Shown here: piece after piece, positions 44,784-56,647 of the stretch
How the letters are laid out: each line of letters starts with the position of its first letter
Numbering within the stretch: position 1 is the first letter of the stretch
Origin: Atherinomorus stipes
Lineage: Eukaryota; Chordata; Actinopteri; Atheriniformes; Atherinidae
DNA: 64,000 nt
Reading direction: 5' to 3'
NCBI GenBank assembly: GCA_023101725.1
Contig: JALJCO010003521.1
Span: forward strand, 121,175-185,174
Translations under genes and position numbers: made by a program
The notes under the pieces: model-generated
Told to the model about the DNA's origin: nothing
Database searches by the model: none
What the model saw: only the letters and a program-made list of their open reading frames with translations

Positions 44784-45930
44784 GAACTTGATCAGTTGTT
44801 CTCACACATAACTGTATCTTCCTCTTACTCCAAATTAAGGGGCCAAATTAAAGATATGCATATCAATACCTGGGAGTCCATACTTCGATCTCTACCAGGC
44901 ACAGTTGCAGATTTGATCCTTTTTAAAGTATGGCAATACCACTGTGCTAATATAAAAACTTCTCTTTTGTTTTCACTTACAATTTCAGGCAATAAAATTA
45001 TATGCAAAATCAAGACATTGTATATTTCTTCCGGGCATTTCATGCCACACAACGGCGTAGTCGGGTGTGCCAGGGTGTGCCGGTGTCACCCACAGAGGCA
45101 GCTGACACACTTGCAACCTACTGACCTGACTGTAACCTCTCGTCCAGCAAGCATTGCAGGAGCGCTAACTGATACTAATAGCAATGAAACAGAGTTCTCT
45201 GTTCCTTGACAGACAGCTGGTCGAACTGAACAACCATTTTCAGAGTGACTCATATAGAATAATGAAGATGCTGCCTTCCTGCTGCCTGCATCTGACGCGT
45301 TTCACCAGCTGGACGCATTACGCGTGCAGAGCAGGCACTATGGACTTAGTTTGGAGGCTTCTGAATTGACTGTTTGGGTCTCATCAAATGGAATGTGGAC
45401 GGGGGACATCAGTTCCTGTCCATTATTGAGGTATTGAACTCGTGACAAAGACACTTGTGACATGTTTTTCCCAACATGAATTGTTTACTGCATGTTATGG
45501 TAACACTGCTTGTTCTGAGTTGCACTGCAAAAGACCTAATTTCAGTTGTAAACAGAATTAAATCCACCAGCAGAGCTACGATGCTCACAGAGAGACCGAA
45601 CAGCATTTTGCTGCTCATTTTTGAAAAAGAGCTTGTGGAGAAACTGGACTTTGATCAGCACCGAAATTCATGCGCATCACGCACTCTGAGTGACACGTCA
45701 AGGCCACTTGAGCAAAGCCCGGCCAACCCAGTGACACTATTTTAAAAACCTGCCATAAAGTGAAATAAAGGGGGTGGTTCCATATAAATGCACACACGTG
45801 CGTCCTCACAGGTGTGCGCTCCATTAGTGCTGCAGACAGAGCGCACGTTGGAAAACCACATGAAATCAGAAACACATGATGGAATGATAAAATACGTTCA
45901 TGGCCAAGCCACCGTCTGGCCCTTTAAACT
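44784..45930. other. No recognisable gene
   Basis: Frames up to 137 aa (44796-45209, plus) show no domain. GGGTGTGCCAGGGTGTGCCG near 45062 is a short local repeat. Confidence 0.35.
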
Positions 45931-45934
45931 TAGC

Positions 45935-46883
45935 CCCTTAACAGCCCCCCCCCCATGCCAAAAATGCCTAAAAAAAATGCATACCCGAATTAGATTAGCT
46001 GCTGCTCTTGAACCCTTTGGAGTTCATGCAAAAGCTTGGCCTCTCTGTAAAGATAACACCCTGAATTTTTCACTTTGAGCTTTCAAATTCAGTGTAACAT
46101 TGTAACTTTAACTAGCATGTAGTTACTTCATTTGGAACACACAGTAATCAAGCTTTTTTCCCTCGCCTGAATGTTTTTTTTTATTTTGTCAAGTAGCTGC
46201 ACACAGAAATATGGAGATAGGAACTGGATAATCACATCAGGCTGTGGCATGAAGGTTTATCTGTTACCAGTTCTTATTTGGTGACAATAGAAACAAAAAT
46301 TACAAGTATATGGGTGTTTTTCTGTGAATATGTTCAGGCGTTATCCAGAATTTTCCATTTGGAGACCCCAAATGGTCCCTTTGGATAATAAGCTTTACAA
46401 AGCTGTAAGTCCAGAATGCTTCAACATACAGTCATCATTGAAACCTCCAATGAAAGGTGGTACCAAGAGGCATCCTGCTGCATATTCAGATTCACTCTGA
46501 GCATTATCAAATACAGTAAGTGATCTAGAAACACAATAAAATGCTCATTTTCCTAAAGTGCATCATAATAAGAGTCAGAATATGTCTGTTTACATTGTAA
46601 AATAAACAATATAATGCCATGCTATGCAATGTCAACAAAAAGGAAAAATAAGAAACACTACAACACAGAAAACTTTTTACATACTTGCAATTTTTCATGA
46701 ACTGACCAGGACTGAAAACTACTACTGATTTTCAACAGAAATGTCACAGTGCAGTCTGATCAGGAGGAGAGAAGCTGCTGCAACACCACCATCACGAGAC
46801 CATGATTTTTTTATCCACGCGCAGGCCAAATCCACAAACCTGGGGGTCTTGTGTTATAAACAGAGACCCCCAACTTTCAAAAA
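45935..46883 (+). repeat. Unnamed repeat B, copy 1 (inverted partner of 56648-57444)
   Basis: From CCCCTTAACAGCCCCCC to CCCCCAACTTTCAAA this matches the reverse complement of 56648-57444 at roughly 95% by eye. About 140 bp here (45958-46095) are absent from copy 2. A local inverted repeat, GGGGGTCTTGTG with AGAGACCCCC, sits near the right border in both. No coding potential or terminal structure identifies it; a recent TE family or a segmental duplication are both possible. Confidence 0.8.
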
Positions 46884-46897
46884 CGGGCCGTTTTTTA

Positions 46898-46950
46898 CGC
46901 CCACGGGCCGTTTTTTACGCCCTGGGGCCGTAAAAAACGGCCCGTGGGCG
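46898..46950. other. Perfect 22-bp-arm hairpin
   Basis: Arms 46898-46919 and 46929-46950 are perfect reverse complements around a 9-nt loop, and contain GGGCCGTTTTTTACG. An extra direct copy of GGGCCGTTTTTTACGCCC lies just left (about 46884-46901). It abuts the end of repeat B copy 1 and is missing from copy 2. Confidence 0.8.
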
Positions 46951-47728
46951 GGCCCTGGCCAGCAGTGTGTAAAGTAAGCAGCAATATTGCTGTGTCCTTT
47001 ACTCTGCTGCTCAGCTTGACAGTTGGTTAAATAGCTGCTGATCATGCATATGTAGATATGTTATGGCTCTGAGAGTGCATGAGTACGCGCATGAGTGTGT
47101 TATATTTCACTTTGTTCATCTCATTGAGCACACAATGTCCATTATGTTTTTGCTGTGTTTGTTTCTCTTTTTTAAACACAAAGTGTGCTTTTTCTATGAC
47201 TTTGTCATTGATTTATTTGAGAGCATGTCACATACGTGAATGTTTAGACCTGCTGTGAACTTCTGTTGACTGTTACTGATGGAACACACACATCGTGTGA
47301 TATGTTTCGTGTTAGTAATGTTGTTTTTGAGAGAGATGCAATCTTTTGAATGTTCGTAGAGGTGAAACACTGTTGAAAATTAATTTGGCACACCCAGTAT
47401 TTTCTGGTGCACACCCAATGTTTTTTTTTCTGGCCACGCCTGTGATGTCACATGATTAAATCAGCCTATCAGAGATCAGAACCGAAGGCACACTGTACAG
47501 CCTCAGTCAAGTCACTTCTGCATAAATAGTTTAATCTGATTTTGTGAAATATATTCACTAGTTTATTTTGTTATAACTTTAGAAACATTTCAAAACTATT
47601 GAACTAAACTAAATTAATAATTATCAGGCAGGTGTTTTTCAAATTTAGACACTTTTTCAGTGTTAAATGTGACTCAAATGTATCAACAGTAGGAGTTGAA
47701 ATAATCACACTAATTTCTTTATCATTCA
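46951..47728. other. No recognisable gene
   Basis: AT-rich; TTTTTTTTTC near 47422. No motif. Confidence 0.35.
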
Positions 47729-47998
47729 TTAAAGACTCACAATGTAACTTTTAGCAGTTTTCTCAATGACCCCCCTACTGACGGGTAAACTAGCATCCAT
47801 CTTGCATCGTACCTGTTCTGTGATTCACGCCAGCCACGAAAAGACAGTTTTACTCAAAGAACAAGGACTCTTGTTTGTCCCTTCCTTGCTTTCTTTTCCT
47901 CTCTTCCTCTGGTAGTGTTTCTTTGCGTTTCCAACATAATGTGCATTTAAAACACCCGCTGTGTTCATGTCTGGTTCATATCCATTTGCTAGCCCATG
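47729..47998 (-). repeat. Repeat A, copy 3 (uninterrupted)
   Basis: The minus strand matches copies 1 and 2: CAAATGGATATGAACC, GAAACACTACCAGAGG, GTGAATCACAGAACAGG and GATGGATGCTAGTTTA. At the position where copies 1 and 2 carry MITEs it reads GAGTAAAACTGTC with no insertion. The 5' part of the repeat is missing. Confidence 0.6.
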
Positions 47999-48033
47999 AT
48001 CCTGGAAAAGCAGCAAGGAAGGGTGGTGGTATG

Positions 48034-48061
48034 GATGGATGGATGGATGGATGGATGGATA
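48034..48061 (+). repeat. (GGAT)n microsatellite
   Basis: About seven GGAT units. Confidence 0.9.
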
Positions 48062-49130
48062 ATTGTTTTGAAGAAACTGTAGCTTTGGCCTTTAAAGTCG
48101 TAAAATTATCTGCCTCTGTTTCATTTGATTAATTTCAAAGTTTGAAAACACAAGAAGCAAGAAAAGATATGTGCATAAAACTACAGAAGGACGGAAGAAC
48201 AACAGAAGGAAAGGCTTCACAAACCATGACAACGGGGAAACTGATGACTTTGTGATTTCCTTTGATCATAAACACCAGCCACTGCATGCAGTGGAGTACT
48301 ATTCAAAGTTTTCTTAATTAGTTTCATTACATTTGAACCCCTGAAAAAGATTTTTCTTTAAAATCTTCTACCTTTCCTGCAAGCCTCCATCTCAAGAGTT
48401 AAAGTATGTCTAAACTCCTATGAGTTATATCGCTTTATTTCCCATCTGATAAGTATGTCCCATCAAAGCCACTTCTGACAGTCCTCGGTTGACTGCTGAG
48501 AGGTTAAAACTCTCCATCGAACTGTCAGAACGCCACGTACGTCTTCCAGTGTCAAAACCTACATTGCCTGCAGACCAAAGAATTGATTTATACATGCAGC
48601 AAGCCTTTTTCTCAATCGCTGCACATCACATCCTCCCTGAACGCGAGAGAAAATAGAGACAGATAATGACAAACTCTGAGACTGAAATGGGGGAAACAGA
48701 CAGAAAGAATTAGAGATGAAGAAGGCAGGAGTGGCCAGATTAGTGGAGTCTATCTCCAGACCAGCGTAATTACCCCTCATCCTCCCTTGTAATACATTCC
48801 TTATCAGCAGGCTCCTCAGAGACGAGAGGTACAGAAGCTTCAGAAATCGACTCCAGCTTCAGACTTCCTTTCTCTCGGAAGCCCAGCTCACGTTGCAGCA
48901 GGACAGCTGGATGAAAAGACGATTTAGGAAACATTTACCAATGAGAAGGGGATGACAATGAGGATGAGGGGAGACTACAAGGGATAGCGGTCGAAGCCGT
49001 TGGGATCGACACTGTTTACGAGCAGTTTAAAGAAATGGTGCCAGTTTTTGTCGTACAAGTGTTTTTCTCAAGCTGTTCTCCATGGGAGGACGACTGTAGA
49101 GGTGTCATTCACAAACTGGTAATTCCAAAG
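48062..49130. other. No recognisable gene
   Basis: Ordinary complexity; no motifs or repeats with clear ends. Confidence 0.35.
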
Positions 49131-49275
49131 CAGGGGTGTCCAGATCCAGTCCTCGAGGGCCACAGTCCTGCAGGTTTTCAATGTATCTGCTTCAGCACAC
49201 CTCACCCAAGTTAACGAGTTAAAGTGTACTGGCTGTTGGATCCCTTTAATTTGAACTGGTGTTGAAGCAGGGTGT
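49131..49275. mobile_element. hAT-type MITE, left half
   Basis: CAGGGGTGTCCAGATCCAG, then TCCTCGAGGGCCACAG and TTCAGCACACCT, is the left half of a common fish hAT MITE. The right TIR is missing. Confidence 0.55.
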
Positions 49276-49453
49276 TACGGCCATCTGTTTTATTCTACAT
49301 ACATGCAAATTGTCCTGTTTCAACCCTCTTGTTTGATTGGACTGGCACCACATCACCTTCATCTCCTCCCTCTTCACCTCCTAATGAGTCATCAGTCCCA
49401 CCTGGAGCTGCTGTTTGAGGGTATAAGAGCCCAACAGATCCTCAGAGTACTAG

Positions 49454-50372
49454 TATCATCAGAGTACTTCTGCAAGTGGCATGTACTCTGCAACATGCTA
49501 CTTGCAGAAGTACTCTGATGATACGGCTGTTGTGGCATGTGTGAGGGGGGTGATGAGAGGGAGTACAGGGAAGTTATCTCCTCATTTACTGACTGGAGCA
49601 GGAGCAATGGTCTGATCCTGAACACATCAAAGACCAAGGAGGTGATCACTGACTTCAGCAGGAAGCCCTCTCATGCACCAGTCTCCATCGATGGTGAAGT
49701 GATTGAGGTGGTGCAGTCGTACAAGTTCTTGGGGGTGCATTTGGACCACAAGCTGGACTGGTCGGCGCAGGCAAGCGCTCTGTACAAGAAGGGACAGAGT
49801 AGACTCTACTTCCTGAGGAGGCTGAGATCGTTTAATGTCTGCAGTGAAATGCTGAACATATTCTATCAGTCAGTTGTAGCCAGCGCTGTGTTTTTCGGGG
49901 TTGCCTGTTGTGGGGGGCAGTACGACCTCGAGGGACAGAAACCAGCTGGATAAGCTGATCAGGAAGTGTGGGTCGGTGATGGGCGGGCAGGTGGACTCTG
50001 TGGGAGCTGTGTGGGAGAGGAGGATGAGGACTCTGATGCAGAGCATCCTGAGCAACACCAGGCATCCTCTACATGACGGTCTATCTGCTCAAAGGAGCAG
50101 CCGCAGCAGCAGGCTTCTCTCCCTGCACTGCAGAAGCGAGCGCTTTCAGCAGTCCTTTCTCCCTTCTCCTGTGAGACTTTATAACAGCTCAGTTTAGATG
50201 TGCACTTTCTTGGTACCATTGTTGGTAATTTTAACTTTTCTATGTATGTACAGTATGTTTATAGACGTATGGATGTGTCGCTACCCGACTCCTGAATTTC
50301 TCCTGTGGGGATTAATAAAGTTTTATCCATCTATCCATCGATCCATCCATCCATCCATCCATCCATCCGGCT
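49454..50372 (+). pseudogene. LINE-2-like reverse transcriptase, 3' part with inverted 5' end
   Basis: From about 49500 the plus strand encodes the RT box as KYSDDTAV, then FTDWSRSNGLILNTSKTK, KFLGVHLDHKLDW, KGQSRLYFLRRLRSFNVC and NIFYQSVVASAVFFGVACC. One frameshift near 49900-49940 moves to a frame with LDKLIRKCGSVMG and ending RFQQSFLPSPVRLYNSSV. The 3' UTR ends GGGGATTAATAAAG and a TCCA-rich tail (50330-50370). The element is 5'-truncated at the catalytic box. The first 24 bp (49500-49523) are repeated inverted at 49454-49477. Confidence 0.8.
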
Positions 50373-50911
50373 GGCCTGGGAACAGTCTGCCCATAGTTCG
50401 TTTGGTATGGTGACTTCACTTCTGTTTCAAGACATATGCCACCCCTGGGTGAAATTTAGCGTCCCCCCACAGTCCCCTGAGTTTGCAAGTGGGCAGAAGT
50501 GTTTTGTCATTCTCTGAATCTGGCAGCACTGACTTTAGCTTAGCTTAGCCTAGCTTGGTGTAGTTGCTATATCTGGCGTTCTGAAATCTGGAAATCTCGA
50601 GTTTGAAATCTGGCGTTTCCAACTAGCACCACTTGGCGAAAGTGAACTAATGAACTCGAGATTTTTTCCAATTACGTTTCGTGACCCGAACATTCTAATC
50701 GAGTACAAATGGCAAGCCGATTTCACATCAAAGGACTGACTAGGCGGCATTCAATAGGGGAACTATATGCGATGGAAGTACAGGCCAGTCACAGGCCAAG
50801 CACCGCGGATAGCAGCAATGGCAGCATGAATGCGCAACATCCGGTGGCAACCCTGTTTACGGAAGTTGGGGATGCTGCCTCTGCTTCATAAATTTGGATG
50901 ATGCAAAATGT
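50373..50911. other. No recognisable gene
   Basis: CTTAGCTTAGCCTAGCTTGG near 50537 is a small local repeat. Otherwise nothing is seen. Confidence 0.35.
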
Positions 50912-51040
50912 GGCAGTACGAAGGAGGGCCCGGGCTGGGATTGATCCCTAGACTCCCGGATGAGAGTCTAACCAGCAAAGGTATATCCTTGGAGCCAAGT
51001 AGCCAGGGCAAATGATCAGTCAAATGCATAGTGAGAGGAC
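50912..51040 (-). mobile_element. tRNA-derived SINE, second copy
   Basis: It shares GGAGGGCCCGGGCTGGGATTG, AGACTCCCGG and AAGTAGCCAGGGCA with 2985-3170 in the same orientation. The A box is poorly kept here. Confidence 0.5.
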
Positions 51041-52755
51041 CCCACACCGCAGAACATCATACAAGGATGTTTAGCTTGCCAAATCTACAGGTTCACTTGA
51101 TTCAACCTTGATTTAAATGTCCAAATTCCTGGTGAAACATCCTTAATTATTGTGTTCTAAACTGCTCTCTGCCCTCTCATTTAAAAACACAGGGTCACTG
51201 AGTGCAACGTTTTTTACTGGAAAATGGTATAAAAAAGCTGATTTAGCTGCAGCAGTTAGAGTAAATCTGTTTCTGTAATGAGAGAGGAGAATTGTGAGTG
51301 CTGGTGTCAGAGCAAAAAGAGCAAATCTTATTTAGTTCTGATGGTTTATTATATTCATTCTGATGGTTATCAGAATTATAATTTTCCAACAAGCTGCAGA
51401 AATTTCCACCAGATGAACTTTCACAGCTGAGCAGCTTTTTAGCTTAGCACATTTCTGAAGTTTTCTTGTGACAAAAGGGCCAAAATAACACAACCCAATC
51501 TCATGTCAGATCATTGAATACGCGTGTTGATCCAGAGTGCAATACAGAAACGGTTCCCATGTTTTTATCACTCTGTGTCCCACATGGGTAAAGATATGAA
51601 GATTCATCTTGTTAGTATTTACAACACCTGGAGAAATGATAGGATTACCACTGTAGTGATCTCAAGCCCAAAGGTCTTAGCAAAAGGATACACGCCAACA
51701 GAACTAAATATGCTTTGGAACACTTATTGATCAATAAATGCCATAGTTGGAGTTAAAACAGGACCTGCATTTTGGTAAAACAAACAAAGGCCAATTGTTG
51801 AACTTTGAACCCATCCTCCAATCTTGGAGATACTCCTTCACAGTATTTACGACCTGCTATATGCTGGTTCCCTTAGGCAATTTTGTAATGTATCATTAAC
51901 ATACAAGAACTGTTTTATATCATCATGAAAGTAAGCTCATGTTAATCCCATGATGAAGACTTTTCTTTTGATATGCAACACGACACTTTGATGATTCGAA
52001 ACTAGATGTTTCTTCCCCAAATTCACATCACATGCATTCCAGGATTTGCTGCGTAAAGGTGAAGAAAAGACACTTTACCCCCCACTGCTGAAACCCACTT
52101 TTATGTTAGAAATGGGCTTCCTCATATCAAAGGATGTCTAACACATGAATTTTCTTTACAGTATTCTAAAATCATCAACATTAATCCTGTTCTATCTATT
52201 TAACTGATTTGTTTATTTTAATGTCTTTCTTAATTCACCTTCATTATATCTTTGTTTCATTTGATCTCTGTTGTGTTCATTTTATTTCATCAAGTCTGAA
52301 CAATTGATCCATTTTACACATGCCTCACTCAGAATTCATAGATGTTTATAACCATTAAGCTTAACTGATAGTGAAATGATCATCCAAGATGTGTCTGACC
52401 ATTGGATGAAACCTGACTGTCAGCTTCCCATTGGCTGACAAGCTGCAAGCCACATTCCACTGCCAGGCAGAGCACGACTCTCTGAACTGAGAGATGTCAG
52501 TGCAAAAGAGTATGAAGGAGAACACGAGAATGTGAACACGAAATCTGAACACGTATAAGAATGAACAAGGCAGAACCAACGGCGAGAACATGGCTCAGGA
52601 AGGGCGGCCATCTGCCTGGACTGGCTGGGGCTCGAGAAGTCAGGAATAGAGACCAACAGGTTCTGCAACTCTTATCAGTCAGACTTGCTAAGAGAGGAAA
52701 AATAAATAACTGAATGAATAAATGAAAACCAAGGGAACAGAGTGCATACAATATG
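51041..52755. other. No recognisable gene
   Basis: About 1.7 kb of ordinary complexity. Frames of up to 84 aa overlap on the minus strand (52361-52751) without a recognisable domain. Confidence 0.35.
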
Positions 52756-54300
52756 ACAGTACAGGTTGAAAGTTCAGATACACTCCCATTGAAGTTCTAA
52801 ATAGTAATTCAAATAACAAGGAACTGGAAAAAGTAATGATAAGTAAAAATTTACTAAATTATAATATTGTAAAATAAACCATTGATTTTGAATTGTGATT
52901 TTGAAAAAAAACAATACTGTCCAAGACAAACTGGAGCACCTTGCTCATGACATCTGATTGGACGTTACAGAAAATACCTGATTACAGTGAGTGTCTTAAA
53001 GTGTTGCCCAATTAAATTTTAGTTCAGGAGCCCCATCGTGCTTGTTTTTTTATTTATTTATTTAAACCTTTATTTAACCAGGCAAAGATATTAAGAACAA
53101 GATTCTTGTTTCCAATGAGAATGTAAATAATGGGGAACAATGTGTTCCTCTCCCCCTTCCTGGGGGAGGGGAACACAAATAAAAAATAAATAAAATCAGT
53201 AAACATAAAAACAATTTAAGACATAAAAGGCATCAAAATGTGACAAAACATTTACAGTTGTCATTAAAAATCACCTTTAAGTTGCGTTTAAAAACAGAGA
53301 CAGAAGTAAAAGCATCAAGTTTCAGAGATTTTTGTAATGTGTTCCGATCATTTGAAGCTGCAAAAGAAAATGACATTTGTCCAAAGCGAGAGTTGGTTTT
53401 CGGGATTTGTAGCATGATTCTATGGGAGGACCGTGTTGTATTTGGCTGGAGAGACACTGTGCAGGTGCTGACATAAATATGGAGGTGAACGGCTGAGGAG
53501 TGTTTTATAGATGAGAGTGAGCCAGTGAGAATTGCGGCGCGTTTGTAATGATGGCCATTTAACCTGACTGTAGAGCAGACAGTGATGAGTTCTGTAAGGA
53601 GTATTGGTGACAAGTCGAATCGCGGAGTGGTAAATTGAGTCCAGTTTTTGAAGTGTTCCTTTGCAGGCATGTCTGTAGATTGTGTCGCCGTAGACAAATA
53701 AGGGAAGGACGGTCCTTTCAACAATCAAGCGTTTGGCTGCAGACGTGAGTGAAGAGCGATTTCTATAAAGAAAACCAACTCTCGCTTTGACCTTTGATTG
53801 TAACATGTTTATGTGATGTGAGAAAGAAAATGCACAATCAAGATAAATTCCTAAATATCTGTAAATTGTAACCCGTTCAATGATGGTCCCAGCTATTGTA
53901 GTAATGTGAGTCGTGGATGGGGTAGCCCTGCCTTCTAGGCCAAACCACATCATTTTGGTTTTATTATCATTTAGGGACAGATTAAGCTTGATGAATGCAC
54001 ATTGAATCTCATAAAAACTTTAAGAGATTTAAGAACATCAGCAGAAGGGCCATAAGCGTATAGAATTGTATCATCAGCATATAAGTGAATAGAGGCTTTG
54101 CTAATAGCTTAAGGGATGTCATTGATATCATTGTTATTGTTTTTTGTTTGTTTTTATATCTCTGTTGAACCACAATTCAAATTCAATGTCATGATTCTGT
54201 CAACATTTTTCATTAATTTACTTTTGTCAATTTCAGCTTATTTCACTGACAGCTGATTTTTTTCCATCTTTAGTGTGTCTAAACTTTCGGCCCGTACTGT
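52756..54300. mobile_element. Tc1-type non-autonomous element carrying a LINE
   Basis: The left end ACAGTACAGGTTGAAAGTTC and the inverted right end ACAGTACGGGCCGAAAGTTT are terminal repeats of a widespread Tc1 group (consensus ACAGTACAGGCCAAAAGTTT). A 5'-truncated LINE sits inside (53046-54122). No Tc1 transposase remains. Confidence 0.6.
53046..54122 (-). pseudogene. LINE (I/Nimb-like) RT fragment
   Basis: The minus strand starts in the RT palm with IHLYADDTILYAYG (about 54050-54095), the catalytic YADD box. After frameshifts it continues MMWFGLEG, YRYLGIYLDCAFSFSHHI, KVKARVGFLYRNRSSL and LDSIYHSAIRLVTNTPYRTH. The 3' end, CTGGTTAAATAAAGGTTTAA with AAATAAATAAATAAA, is the usual tail of this fish LINE group. 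Two overlapping frames cover its C-terminal half, so it is frameshifted and dead. Confidence 0.75.
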
Positions 54301-54617
54301 ATATCCACATGAACCCCTGAACCAGGACCACTTAAACCTCAGGCCTCATAAATTTTCCAAATTTTAAAGAAGATGTCCATTTTTGAAGGTGTCATCCATG
54401 TCAGACAGTCCAGCAGCAGTCTCTGCCACCCTGCATCGGTTGCAGACCCACTGCAGTAAAATGTTCCCCCTTACAGCAAAGGTCAGAGCACAGTTGAGTT
54501 TCTTATTATTAGATGCTGCTTGGGCATCCCCAAATAAGAAATCTATAGTCCATCTCCAACTCAACTTGAATATGTTCTCTGTTTCTTCTCTATTTCTCTG
54601 TTTCCAATAAGATATCA
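54301..54617. other. No recognisable gene
   Basis: Overlapping frames on both strands (75-89 aa) are without motif. Their minus-strand reading (WSFHLWQR-poor, Cys-containing) does not suggest a known domain. Confidence 0.3.
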
Positions 54618-55268
54618 CAGGGTTCCCATGCATCCTGGAAAACCTGGAAAATAATGGAATGTTTTTCCAGTCATGGAAAACGCATGAAAAATTGAAAAAA
54701 CAGTAAAATGTCCTGGAAAAGCTTCAGTTGTCTTGGAAAATGATTTTTCCTTCCTCTGCTTTGTCTCGTGTTGTTGAGGCTTCTTCTCTGCTTCGTCTCT
54801 GCTTCATTGTTGCTTCGCCGCTGCTTCATTGCTGCTTCGTCTCTGCTTCGTCGCTGCTTCAGCTCTGCTTTGTCGTTGCTTCGTCTCCGCTTTGTCGTTG
54901 CTTCGTCTGTGTTTCATCTCTGCTTTGTCGTTGCTTCGTCTCTGCTTCGTCGTTGCTTCGTCTCTGCTTCATCGCTGCTTTGTTGCTGCTTCGTCGTTGC
55001 TTCGTCTCTGCTTCATCGCTGCTTTGTTGCTGCTTCGTCGCTGCTTCATCGCTGCTTCATTGCTGCTTCGCCGTTGCTTCATCGTTGCTTCGTCGTTGCT
55101 TCGTCATTGTTTTGTCGTTGCTTTGTCTCTGCTTCATCGCTGTTCAAAATATAAGCTACTATTGTAGAATTGGGGTGAAATTTATTAGTCTATGTTCTGA
55201 TAACTTGACTCCTACTGGAGCAGCTGGAGAAGTCCTGGATATATCCTGGAAAAGTCCTGTAAAATAAC
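54618..55268. repeat. TCCTGGAAAA-type repeat enclosing an 11-bp minisatellite
   Basis: Flanking sequence (CAGGGTTCCCATGCATCCTG, TGTCCTGGAAAAGC; then TATATCCTGGAAAAGTCCTG) is a familiar fish repeat. Inside, 54768-55146 is a tandem array of about 34 units of TCTGCTTCGTC-like 11-mers. Because 11 is not a multiple of 3 and the unit has no stop in any phase, all three plus frames are open with Leu/Cys/Ser-rich 11-residue periodicity. These are not genes. Confidence 0.75.
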
Positions 55269-55896
55269 TTCAACAAACGAGCAGGAATCCTGTATCAGAT
55301 TCTTGCAGCTTGTGGCATGACCAAAACCAACGAGTAAGAGTTGCCACTTCCAGCTCACATTTCAAACACATGGAGAAGAGCAGGACTGGATAAATGCGCA
55401 TCTGTAGCTGCAGCGTTTTGGCACAATTACAAGCTGAAAATCATCCTTACTGAAGCACACACATTTGATATTCATGTGTGTTGATTCCCCCAGGATACGT
55501 TAAATGAAACCATTTCTGAGGAGAGTGGGCTGAAGGAAAGAATCTCTTCATTTCACGGAGAAAAGCAGCTGGGTCTAAATAAAGGTGCCATCATTTGGGG
55601 CTTCTTTTTTTTTTTTTCTTCCTTTGGTTTTACTGATGGTTGGAAATACAAGTTTTCTCCTCCTCCCACTGCTTCTGCCATCTTTCTGTCATCTTATGTT
55701 TAATCTTTGTTTTTTTAAGTAGCGTTGGATGTACAACAAGGAGTGTCGGACTTGTGATGCGTTCCAGTTATCTTGTGTTATTGCTCACAAACCCAGCAGA
55801 AGAAGAGACAAATGCTCACGTATTGTTTAAACAGATTCATTTTATAAAGGAAAAGGGGAAAAGAAATTGAACCCAAATAGAATTAAAAACAAATAC
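55269..55896. other. No recognisable gene
   Basis: T-run at 55606-55618. No motif. Confidence 0.35.
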
Positions 55897-56040
55897 TGTT
55901 GTCCTCAAAATTATTCATACCCTCCAGTTAAAGAAGGAGAAAATCAGCAGCCAGTGAATTAAGTTGAAATTGAAAAAAGTAACAAGAGAAAATATTCTAT
56001 GAAATGATGACACGGATTTTGAACTGTGGTTTTAAATAAA
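55897..56040. mobile_element. Tc1-type element end fragment
   Basis: CTGTTGTCCTCAAAATTATT followed by CATACCCTCC is a known-looking Tc1 MITE terminus. Only one end was found. Confidence 0.45.
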
Positions 56041-56647
56041 TATTAAAAACAAATGCGCAAAAAAATAAAACAAGCGAACAATGACATCATGCACGTATAG
56101 CCAATGAAATTCCCGTCATGGCCATGTGTATTTTGTTTACCTGGATAGCAAGATGACTTCTCTGTGCTCCTGCGTAACTCGGCCTGAATACTCCTCCTAA
56201 CGTGCGCTTCTGTGCGTAAAAGCGGAGGAAGCCCCGTATTGAGCACTTTTTTCAGTACAAACGTGGGAAAAAAAACATGCCGAAGAACGAAAATGCGCTG
56301 CTGAAGAGTTGCTGAAGGGAATTACTCGGAGCAGAGCAGCATGTGTGCGTCCGGGCTCAGTAGAGGAGGAAGTGTTTGGCTAAGGAGGCGCTCTGGACTG
56401 GAACCAGTAAGTGGAAACTTCTACCTGCAGTTACTGTGTGTTTATAAGCGTTTTAGATGGGGATCATTTCTAAAAAGTAAGGACGTGAGAACGTGTCGAT
56501 GTTTGCCTGGTTGGGGAAAGGGGGCTTTCTCAGGCGCATATGTGTCGCAACTTGGCTTTCTACTGCGCTCTTTCACTGCGGGCGTATTCATGGTGGTGTT
56601 TTTGGACACTAAAGAAGTGAAACCTGTCTGTTTGAAAGTTGGGGGTC
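56041..56647. other. No recognisable gene
   Basis: GC-richer than its surroundings. A 105-aa plus frame (56341-56658) begins in fair context but has no recognisable domain and runs into repeat B. A short non-coding or first-exon role cannot be judged. Confidence 0.3.

Noticed and set aside
54728..55267. 179-, 128- and 112-aa Leu/Cys-rich frames resembling membrane proteins
   Set aside because: All three frames of an 11-bp tandem repeat.
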